10,093 bases of DNA from Vulcanimicrobiota bacterium (GTDB lineage Bacteria; Vulcanimicrobiota; Vulcanimicrobiia; Vulcanimicrobiales; Vulcanimicrobiaceae): assembly GCA_030040695.1 (NCBI GenBank), contig JASHTE010000015.1, positions 1-10,093 on the forward strand. Direction: 5' to 3'. Positions 1 to 5,637 of the stretch are shown here, piece by piece (the stretch's first letter is position 1; each line of letters begins with the position of its first letter). The notes below the pieces were generated by a model. That model saw nothing but the letters and a program-made list of their open reading frames with translations. It searched no databases and was not told the DNA's origin. The translations under genes and the position numbers were made by a program.

Positions 1-273
1 ACCGCAGCCGCTGCCCGTAAGCACTTCGTCGTCGAGCTCGAAGGTGAGCGCGAGCGGTGGGCTGCGCTTCGCAATCGACTCGAGCGCACGCTCGACGATT
101 GCACCTTCATGGCACCCGGCACCGATGTCACCGAGGAACGACCCGTCGCTTTCGACGACGAGCGAGGTTCCGACGCTCGACGTTCGCGCTCCGCGTACCG
201 CAACGAGCGTGGCAACCGCGATCGGCTGCCGTTTGCGCAGTGCCCGAGCGATCTCACCGAAAACCTCACGCAT
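1..273 (-). CDS. XdhC/CoxI-family molybdenum hydroxylase maturation protein, N-terminal part (3' end outside window)
   Basis: XdhC-family proteins bind the molybdenum cofactor and help its sulfuration and insertion into xanthine dehydrogenase-like or CO dehydrogenase-like molybdenum hydroxylases. Ninety-one residues are visible before the window ends. They fit the family N-terminal domain: a short helix, then a strand reading VATLVAVRGARTSSVG (residues 20-35), then a glycine turn and a GAGCHEGAIVERA segment (residues 52-64) matching the usual GGCxE motif with Cys54 and Glu56. GSGCG follows at 87-91, where the family has its conserved G-x-G/C-C-G motif. The start is an ATG at 273, with GGGAG 7 bases upstream, one of the few good ribosome sites here. 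It overlaps the end of the upstream nucleotidyltransferase gene by 8 bases, so the two are probably translationally coupled. Pairing with a MocA-like gene supports the assignment. Whether it serves xanthine dehydrogenase or a CoxL-type enzyme cannot be decided from this window. Confidence 0.85.
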   Translation of the reverse strand, partial: MREVFGEIARALRKRQPIAVATLVAVRGARTSSVGTSLVVESDGSFLGDIGAGCHEGAIVERALESIAKRSPPLALTFELDDEVLTGSGCG

Positions 274-826
274 CGGCCGACTCCCATTGCTCGGGCGTGT
301 CCAAGTCGTCGAAGGCGCCGCGATCCGTCGTCGTGAGCGTTTCGCAGCGCAACGAAGTGTCGGCACGGAGGCGAAAGATCGTGTCGCCGTCGGGCAGCGC
401 GAGCGCACGTGAGCGGAGGCGCCGCGAGAAGAGCACGGGATGGCCCGGCGTTCCGCTCTCGCTGATCGGATGAACGATATCCGCACCGTGAAACAGTGCC
501 TCGAGCCGTTCGAGCGTCGATCGTTGCACGAAAGGCTTGTCGGCGAGCAGCACGCCGAAGTCCTCGTCCTCGCGGAGCCGCTGCAGTGCGAGTCGCAAGG
601 AGTGCGCCATGCCGCGTTCCGGCTGCGCGTTGGCGATCGCGGCCATGCGCGGCGCCATACGCCGTACGTCGTCTTCACGATCGGGAGGCACGACCGCGAT
701 CGCCGCTCGTCCGCGCAGGAGCGCCGCGATCCGCTGCAAGGGCGCCTCGCCATTCCGGAGCGGCGTGAAGACCTTGTCGAACCCCATGCGGCGCGAGCGA
801 CCGGCGGCGAGCACGACGTACGTCAT
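266..826 (-). CDS. MocA/MobA-like molybdenum cofactor nucleotidyltransferase
   Basis: This 186-residue protein has the nucleotidyltransferase fold signature LAAGRSRRMG (residues 6-15) followed by Lys18, which in this family binds the NTP and the cofactor phosphate. Further family marks are ADKP (95-98, the usual acidic D-x-P segment), GTPGHPVLF (125-133) and a C-terminal LDTPEQW (175-181). MocA transfers CMP to molybdopterin for enzymes such as xanthine dehydrogenase and CO dehydrogenase, while MobA transfers GMP. The neighbouring XdhC gene favours the MocA role. The frame stays open far upstream (to about 1411), but that stretch lies inside the permease gene. I therefore start at the ATG at 826, where the signature begins at once and which overlaps the permease TGA in an ATGA arrangement. 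The usual glycine-rich segment after GD near residue 147 is changed to GDTIFR, so substrate preference may differ. Confidence 0.87.
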   Translation of the reverse strand: MTYVVLAAGRSRRMGFDKVFTPLRNGEAPLQRIAALLRGRAAIAVVPPDREDDVRRMAPRMAAIANAQPERGMAHSLRLALQRLREDEDFGVLLADKPFVQRSTLERLEALFHGADIVHPISESGTPGHPVLFSRRLRSRALALPDGDTIFRLRADTSLRCETLTTTDRGAFDDLDTPEQWESADA

Positions 827-1629
827 CTGCGAAAGAACACGATTGTCATTGCAACGCCGATGACGATGACCGTGCAGCGACCGTAGATCGGTGGTAGGCG
901 GCGAAAGAGGTGCGCGCCCGCGTAACCACCCGCGAGCGCAGTCACCGCCATCGGAATCGCATAGCGCCAGTCGATGATGCCGGCGACGATGAACGGCACG
1001 AGTGCGACACCGTTGATGGCAACCGAGAGCACGTTCTTGACGGCATTCGCGGCATTGAACGTCGGAAAGCCTGTGAATGAGAGGATCGCGAGCATCAGGA
1101 TGCCCATGCCCGCGCCGAAGTAGCCGCCGTAGACCGCAACGAGCAGTTGCGCCGCGAGCTGCCAGGGTGCGTGGCGCACCGCCGCCGCCGCGCGGCGTCG
1201 CCGGAGAAATGGACTGACCGCGAAAACGATCGTCGCGAAGAGCAAGAGCCAAGGAATCATGCGCTCGAACAGCAGCGCGGGCGTCCGAATCAGAAGGATG
1301 GCGCCCGCGAGAGCGCCGATGACGCTCACTGCGAGCACAGGGGCGAGCAATCGGCGCTGCTCGCGCACCTCCGGCGCGTAGCCACGTGCGCTGCCGATGT
1401 TCCCCACCCATAGCGCCGCGCTGTTCGTGGCGTTGGCGTGAATCGCGGGAACACCGGCAGCGATGAGCGCTGGGAAAGAGAGGAAGCTGCCGCCGCCCGC
1501 AACGCTGTTCATCACTCCTGCGACGAACGCGACGCCGTCGGGCAGCAGCGCCGAGGCGTTCAAGCGCAGGCGATCACGAGCTCTGCGTACGCTCGCGCTT
1601 CGTGACGCGATAGACGCGCCGCACGCCAT
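823..1629 (-). CDS. TauE/SafE-family membrane permease
   Basis: This is a polytopic inner-membrane protein of up to 268 residues with the two-half architecture of the TauE/SafE (DUF81) family, whose members move sulfonates, sulfite, sulfoacetate or other organic anions. The first half carries NSVAGGGS (41-48) followed by FPALIAAGVPAIHANATNSAA-type sequence. The second half repeats the theme with YGGYFGAGMG (167-176) and FTGFPTFNAANAVKN (185-199). A basic loop (RRRR, 143-146) separates the halves. Hydrophobic helices lie near 28-58, 96-115, 124-141, 157-182, 200-218, 223-240 and 251-266. The ATG at 1629 sits inside the end of rel, and the first 22 residues are Arg/Ser-rich and unlike the family. 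A TTG at 1563, 10 bases after the rel stop, may be the true start (246 residues). The gene ends in a 4-base ATGA overlap with the nucleotidyltransferase gene. The substrate is unknown. Context may suggest a role linked to sulfur or anion supply for molybdoenzyme maturation, but that is only a guess. Confidence 0.85.
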   Translation of the reverse strand: MACGASIASRSASVRRARDRLRLNASALLPDGVAFVAGVMNSVAGGGSFLSFPALIAAGVPAIHANATNSAALWVGNIGSARGYAPEVREQRRLLAPVLAVSVIGALAGAILLIRTPALLFERMIPWLLLFATIVFAVSPFLRRRRAAAAVRHAPWQLAAQLLVAVYGGYFGAGMGILMLAILSFTGFPTFNAANAVKNVLSVAINGVALVPFIVAGIIDWRYAIPMAVTALAGGYAGAHLFRRLPPIYGRCTVIVIGVAMTIVFFRR

Positions 1630-3751
1630 TCAAGCGCTCGAGTCGAGTGAGCAGCGTGTGGAGGTGGTCAAGATCACGAATTTGCACCGTCAGGCTCGCT
1701 ACTGCAACACCGTCACGCCGGACGCGCGCCGTCACCGAGTTCACTTGCGTCTTCCGCTCGGCAAAGACCGCCATGATATCTTGCAGCAGTTGCGGCCTGT
1801 CGGAAGCCTCGACCTCGATGTCCACCGCGTGCGTCATCTCGGCTGCGTTGTTCCACTGCGCTTGCAGGATACGATCCGGCGTCGCGCTCATGTACGCCAC
1901 GTTGGGGCAATCCGCGCGGTGAACGCTCACGCCCCGGCCGATCGTGACGTAGCCGATGATCGGGTCGCCCGGGACCGGCGAGCAGCATTTCGAGAGCCGC
2001 ACGAGCACGTCGTCGACGCCCGCGATGCGGACGCCGCTCCGGTCGCGCGTCGTCCTGCGAGCGGGAGTGCGACGCGTGACCTGCGTGAGCTCGACGACGT
2101 TGTCGGCGCGCAGCTCGTCGCGTAGGCGTTTGACGACGGTTTGCAGCGAAACGTCGCCGAAGCCGATCGCCGCGAAGAGATCCGCCGCTGAACCGTAGTT
2201 CATCCGCTTCGCGATGCGCTCGATTACCTCGCCGCGCACGGCATCGAGACGAACCTGATGCCGCACGAGCTCGGCTTCGAGCGCCTCTTGCCCGGAGAGC
2301 ACGTTCTCCGAGCGCTGCTCGCGCCGGAACCACTGTTTGATCTTGTGCTTCGCGCTCGACGTCTTGACGATTGCGAGCCAGTCGAGCGAGGGATGACCGC
2401 CGGCCTTATTGACGAGGATCTCACAGATGTCGCCATTTTCGAGCTGGTAGTCGAGCGGAACGATGCGCCCATTCACCTTCGCGCCGACGCAGTGATTGCC
2501 GACATCCGTATGCACCGGGTAGGCGAAGTCGAGCGGGGAGCCGCCCGCCGGCATCGGATAGACGTCGCCGCGTGGCGAGAAGACGAAGACCTGTGAATCG
2601 AAGAGGTCGAGCCTGAGATTCTCCATGAACATCCGCGAGTCGCGCATGTCCTTCTGCCATTCGAGCAGCGCGCGCAGCCAGGAGAGCTTGTTCTCGAACT
2701 GGTCTTGCTTGCCGCCCTCTTTGTAACGCCAGTGCGCAGCGATGCCGTATTCACTCGTGCGATGCATCTCGCGGGTCCGGATTTGAATCTCGAGCGGATC
2801 GCCTTGTGACCCGACGACGGTCGTGTGGAGCGACTGGTACATGTTCGGCTTGGGCATGGCGATGTAATCTTTGAAGCGGCCTGGCAACGGCGGCCACATC
2901 GCGTGCACCGCACCGAGAACCGCGTAACAATCTTTGACCGACTCGACGATGATGCGAATCGCCGTGAGGTCGTAGATCGAAGAGAACTCTCGGCCTCGCT
3001 TGATTTTCGTGTAGATCGAGTAGAAGTGCTTCGGGCGCCCTTGAATCTCCGCTGCGATCTTCAGCGTCTTGAACTCTCCCTCGAGGCGCGCGATCGCGCG
3101 CGTCACATCCGCCTCGCGCGAGTCACGTGTCTTCGCAACGCGCTCGACGATGTCTCGGTAGGCCTCGGGATCGAGGTAGCGCAAGCAGAGATCCTCGATC
3201 TCCCACTTGATGCGCCAGATTCCCAGACGATGCGCGATCGGCGCGTAGATGTCGAGTGTTTCACGCGCGATGGCCTGCTGCTTCGATGCCGTAAGGCTCG
3301 CAAGCGTGCGCATGTTGTGGAGGCGATCGGCGAGCTTGATGATGATGACGCGAATGTCGCGCGCCATCGCCATGAACATCTTGCGCAAGTTCTCGACTTG
3401 CGCATCCTCCTTCGATTGATACGGGATCCGCGTCAGCTTCGTGACGCCGTCGACCAGCTGCGCGATCTCCTCGCCGAAGCGCTCCGCAACCTGTTCGCTC
3501 GTGACGCTCGTATCCTCGACGACGTCGTGCAGCAGGGCGGCGGCAATCGTCTGGCGGTCCATCTCGAGATCGGAGAGGATCGTGGCAACGGCGAGCGGGT
3601 GGGCAATGTACGACTCGCCGGAGGCGCGGTGCTGACCTTCGTGGGCGTGGTCGGCCGTCTCGTAGACGCGGCGCAGCCACTCACGGTCGAGCGCCGGATC
3701 GTAGGCGCTGACTTTCTCGATGAGCTCGTCGATGGTAGTGAGGGTCGTCAT
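1574..3751 (-). CDS. rel: Bifunctional (p)ppGpp synthetase/hydrolase, RelA/SpoT family
   Basis: This is a full-length stringent-response enzyme of 725 residues, the usual size for long Rel proteins. It makes (p)ppGpp from ATP and GDP/GTP and breaks it down. The hydrolase HD domain is intact: His51-Pro52, His75-Asp76 with Glu79-Asp80, and ADRLHNMRT (141-149). The synthetase domain follows, with Asp261 in YDLTAIRI, RFKD (292-295), YQSLHT (305-310) and EIQIRT (321-326). RFKD is the RxKD version found in bifunctional Rel/SpoT, not the ExDD version of synthetase-only RelA. A TGS domain spans about 386-446, a helical and conserved-cysteine region holds KCCSPVPGD (588-596) and HRADCPN (611-617), and an ACT domain lies at about 645-720. 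The start is the ATG at 3751. There is no Shine-Dalgarno sequence; instead a hairpin closes over the start codon and a promoter-like TACAAT lies just upstream. It sits between a small secreted protein gene and the permease gene, downstream of apt. Confidence 0.97.
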   Translation of the reverse strand: MTTLTTIDELIEKVSAYDPALDREWLRRVYETADHAHEGQHRASGESYIAHPLAVATILSDLEMDRQTIAAALLHDVVEDTSVTSEQVAERFGEEIAQLVDGVTKLTRIPYQSKEDAQVENLRKMFMAMARDIRVIIIKLADRLHNMRTLASLTASKQQAIARETLDIYAPIAHRLGIWRIKWEIEDLCLRYLDPEAYRDIVERVAKTRDSREADVTRAIARLEGEFKTLKIAAEIQGRPKHFYSIYTKIKRGREFSSIYDLTAIRIIVESVKDCYAVLGAVHAMWPPLPGRFKDYIAMPKPNMYQSLHTTVVGSQGDPLEIQIRTREMHRTSEYGIAAHWRYKEGGKQDQFENKLSWLRALLEWQKDMRDSRMFMENLRLDLFDSQVFVFSPRGDVYPMPAGGSPLDFAYPVHTDVGNHCVGAKVNGRIVPLDYQLENGDICEILVNKAGGHPSLDWLAIVKTSSAKHKIKQWFRREQRSENVLSGQEALEAELVRHQVRLDAVRGEVIERIAKRMNYGSAADLFAAIGFGDVSLQTVVKRLRDELRADNVVELTQVTRRTPARRTTRDRSGVRIAGVDDVLVRLSKCCSPVPGDPIIGYVTIGRGVSVHRADCPNVAYMSATPDRILQAQWNNAAEMTHAVDIEVEASDRPQLLQDIMAVFAERKTQVNSVTARVRRDGVAVASLTVQIRDLDHLHTLLTRLERLNGVRRVYRVTKRERTQSS

Positions 3752-3771
3752 AGGCGGGGAGGTCCGCCTAT
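3750..3771 (-). promoter_or_regulatory. Perfect hairpin closing over the rel start codon
   Basis: A perfect 8-bp inverted repeat, ATAGGCGG (3771-3764 in mRNA order) and CCGCCTAT (3757-3750), flanks a 6-base loop ACCTCC. The last two bases of the 3' arm are the A and T of the rel ATG. In a transcript that reads through from the upstream gene, this fold would hide the rel initiation site. There is no T run after it, so it is not an intrinsic terminator for either strand. The structure is seen in the sequence; a regulatory role is inferred. Confidence 0.5.
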
Positions 3772-3778
3772 TGTATCA
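3770..3778 (-). promoter_or_regulatory. Possible extended -10 promoter element before rel
   Basis: On the minus strand the bases TGATACAAT match an extended -10 element (TGn followed by TACAAT, 5 of 6 to TATAAT). The TGA is also the stop codon of the preceding gene. No good -35 is seen at 17-18 bases. A transcript from here would begin near 3763, with a leader of only about 11 bases. It would lack the 5' arm of the hairpin over the rel start. Confidence 0.35.
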
Positions 3779-4258
3779 CGGCGACGGGGCTGGCGTCGGG
3801 ATGGTGTCGGTGAACTCGATTCCGGCGACCTTGCCGTTCTGGTCGAGCGTCAGTTGCTCGTAGATCGAGCCGTTCGAGCAGACCATCTGGTAGAGGTAGA
3901 CGTGCACGCCGGGCGGGAGGGTGCCGTACAGGCTGTCTCGGGGCCCGAGGTAGTTGATGCTGTTCAGTGCCCCAAGCGTTCCGAGGCTCGCCGCGTTCTG
4001 CTCTAACTTCGAATCGGGAATCTGCGAGCTGAGGGAGGCCGTGTATTGAGCGCGGTCGATCTGCCCGGCCTGCCAGGAGACGAACTGCCGTCGCGCGATC
4101 GCGGTCACAGCCGGGTCCGCGGGCGGCACCGGCGTCGGGGTGGGGGTCGGTGTCGCACGGTGATGCGACAGCAGCCCGGCCAGGACCGGCTGCGGCCTCA
4201 CGAGCGACCAGGCGCTGACGATCCACGCGGCAAGCGTCAGTAGCGCACACGCCTTCAG
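3776..4258 (-). CDS. Small membrane-anchored or secreted protein with Thr/Pro linker, between apt and rel
   Basis: No known gene is recognised. Read from a CTG at 4258, the product is 160 residues. It has Lys2, then a hydrophobic stretch ACALLTLAAWIVSAWSLV (3-20) that looks like a signal sequence or signal anchor, then a Thr/Pro linker (TPTPTPTPVPP, about 38-48), and a compact domain of about 95 residues ending in a short Pro-rich tail. The domain starts with ARRQFVSWQAGQIDRAQY and later has LDQNGKVAGIEF, a pattern resembling NTF2-like DUF3887-type extracytoplasmic domains; this resemblance is weak. The usual-codon start is a GTG at 4201 (141 residues), but it would discard the membrane segment. 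The frame is open upstream with no ATG, GTG or TTG before a stop, and the CTG overlaps the apt TGA by 3 bases (CTGA). Its stop is 24 bases before rel. The position suggests co-expression with apt and rel. Confidence 0.7.
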   Translation of the reverse strand: MKACALLTLAAWIVSAWSLVRPQPVLAGLLSHHRATPTPTPTPVPPADPAVTAIARRQFVSWQAGQIDRAQYTASLSSQIPDSKLEQNAASLGTLGALNSINYLGPRDSLYGTLPPGVHVYLYQMVCSNGSIYEQLTLDQNGKVAGIEFTDTIPTPAPSP

Positions 4259-4767
4259 TACTTTATGAACGAGACGACCTCCACATCGGGCAGCGCGTCA
4301 CGCCCTTTGAGCGCCTCGAGCTCGATGAGAAACGCGAACGACTCTATCGTCGCCCCCAATCTCTCGAGGAGCCGGCGCGTCGCCGCGGCCGTCCCACCGG
4401 TAGCGAGCAGATCGTCGATGACGATGACGCGATCTCCGTCGCCGAGTGCGTCGGCGTGAATCTCCAACGAGTTCGTGCCGTATTCGAGCGCGTACGATTC
4501 CGAGAGCTTGCTATAAGGAAGCTTTCCCGGCTTGCGAACCGGAATAAAGCCGGCGCCGATCCCGTAGGCGAGCGGCGCCCCCAACATATAGCCTCGCGCC
4601 TCGATGCCGACCACGTGGCCGATGTCGCGCCCTTTGTAGCGGTCGACGAACAGGTCGATAGCGGCGCGAAATCCTCGCGCGTCCTTCAGGAGCGGCGTGA
4701 TGTCCCGAAAAAGGATGCCGGGCAGCGGAAAATCCGGGATAGCTCGAATGAGGCTCTCGATGCTCAC
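4255..4767 (-). CDS. apt: Adenine phosphoribosyltransferase
   Basis: Apt converts adenine and PRPP to AMP and pyrophosphate in purine salvage, in the cytoplasm. The 170-residue product matches the usual bacterial length. It begins with IPDFPLPGILFRDITPLL (10-27), a characteristic Apt N-terminus, followed by GIEARGYMLGAPLA (54-67), VRKPGKLPY (77-85), YALEYG (92-97) and the PRPP-binding loop VIVIDDLLATGGT (114-126) with Asp118-Asp119. The reading frame continues upstream to 5244, but that part is antisense to the lipoprotein gene. I start at the GTG at 4767 because the family alignment begins there. No clear Shine-Dalgarno precedes it. It is the first gene of the minus-strand operon, and the next gene overlaps its stop codon. 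apt followed by rel is a common bacterial arrangement, here with one gene inserted. Confidence 0.95.
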   Translation of the reverse strand: MSIESLIRAIPDFPLPGILFRDITPLLKDARGFRAAIDLFVDRYKGRDIGHVVGIEARGYMLGAPLAYGIGAGFIPVRKPGKLPYSKLSESYALEYGTNSLEIHADALGDGDRVIVIDDLLATGGTAAATRRLLERLGATIESFAFLIELEALKGRDALPDVEVVSFIKY

Positions 4768-4860
4768 GAAGCAGCGTCTATTCGAGGGACCCGGCAGCGG
4801 GCCTTTGCTCAGCGCAGGGCTATGGTGAAACCCGCCGCTTCCCGGCGCCGTATTCGGTTC
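4768..4860. other. Divergent intergenic gap between apt and the lipoprotein gene
   Basis: This 93-base gap must contain the promoters for the minus-strand apt-rel unit and probably for the plus-strand lipoprotein-peptidase unit. I see no convincing -35/-10 pair on either strand. The best -10-like string for the plus strand is TATGGT at 4821-4826 without a matching -35. No operator-like palindrome stands out. Confidence 0.5.
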
Positions 4861-5634
4861 ATGCGAAGCTTGCTCGCCGCCCTCGCCCCCATTCTGCTCC
4901 TCTCTGCCTGCATCACGACTGACTTCGGCAGTGGCGACGCCGTGCAATCGACCCTGCACGAGCGTTTCGCCGTCACGAGGGGGGCGTTCGTGAGCGTCGA
5001 GAACGTCTCCGGTCCCGTCGTGGTCATTCCATGGAGTCGGCCACTGATCGACATCGTTGCTCGCAAGCACAGCGACGACGTCGGTGCGGTTCGCAATACG
5101 GAGGTCGAGATCACACGCGATGGAACGCCCGCTTCGGACGTCGAGATCCACACGCGGTACCCGCATGAAGGCTTCGTCCTCTGGGGCAACAACGGAGCAA
5201 GCGTCGATTACACGCTCCACGTTCCGCGGAGTGTCGTGCTCCACGTTGAGAACGTGAGCGGTGCGGTGCGCGTCGCAGGGTTGAACGGCGAGGTAACGAT
5301 CGATAACGTCTCCGGCGACGTCGCGGCGACGAACATCGGCGGCAACGTCCGCATTAACACCGTCAGCGGCACGATCGATGCGTCAGTGGCGCGGATGCGG
5401 CCGAGCACCGACATCGACGTAGCAGCGGTAAGCGGCTCTATCTCGTTAGCGGTCCCGCCCAAGAGCGGCGCGATCGTCAGCGCCCAGTCGGTCTCCGGCG
5501 ACTTCGACAGCACCTTCCCGATCGTCGCGCATCGTCAAGCCGTGGGCTTTGACGCAAACGGGCGCATCGGGGACGGCTCCGGTTCGATCCGGATGCGGAC
5601 CATCAGCGGTTCGATCACGCTCTCGAAGACTTAA
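4861..5634 (+). CDS. Lipoprotein with DUF4097-like VSG repeats (beta-helix-like)
   Basis: This is a predicted lipoprotein of 257 residues. The ATG at 4861 gives a short signal with lipobox LSAC, lipidated at Cys17. An upstream ATG at 4822 is possible but would make an overly long basic leader. The mature protein is built of short strands carrying a recurring V/I-S-G motif at 49, 132, 150, 168, 190, 211 and 248. The central copies are 18, 18, 22 and 21 residues apart and the last gap is 37, about two turns, as expected for a beta-solenoid. This matches the DUF4097 (putative adhesin) family, whose biochemical role is not established. The gene ends 3 bases before the first S9 peptidase gene, so the two are probably cotranscribed. 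Export to the envelope is well supported; an adhesin or scaffold role is only family labelling. Confidence 0.88.
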   Translation: MRSLLAALAPILLLSACITTDFGSGDAVQSTLHERFAVTRGAFVSVENVSGPVVVIPWSRPLIDIVARKHSDDVGAVRNTEVEITRDGTPASDVEIHTRYPHEGFVLWGNNGASVDYTLHVPRSVVLHVENVSGAVRVAGLNGEVTIDNVSGDVAATNIGGNVRINTVSGTIDASVARMRPSTDIDVAAVSGSISLAVPPKSGAIVSAQSVSGDFDSTFPIVAHRQAVGFDANGRIGDGSGSIRMRTISGSITLSKT

Positions 5635-5637
5635 AAG

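Noticed and set aside
827..1411. Upstream extension of the MocA-like frame
   Set aside because: The added residues are Arg-rich nonsense overlapping the permease gene. The family signature starts right after the ATG at 826.
3758..3863. Plus-strand GGAGGT followed 7 bases later by a TTG and a 30-codon frame, antisense to the apt-rel spacer protein
   Set aside because: The ribosome-site match is the loop of the rel hairpin read on the other strand, and the peptide has no feature suggesting a real product.
2825..4006. Plus-strand open frame (393 codons) antisense to rel
   Set aside because: It overlaps an unambiguous full-length Rel protein and its product is Arg/Asp/Leu-rich with no motif.
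3768..4250. Alternative minus-strand frame between apt and rel (160 codons)
   Set aside because: It lacks a signal, a linker or any fold-like pattern. The neighbouring frame has a hydrophobic N-terminus, a Thr/Pro linker and a compact domain.
4768..5244. Upstream extension of the apt frame
   Set aside because: Apt homology begins at residue 1 from the GTG at 4767. The extension is antisense to the lipoprotein gene.
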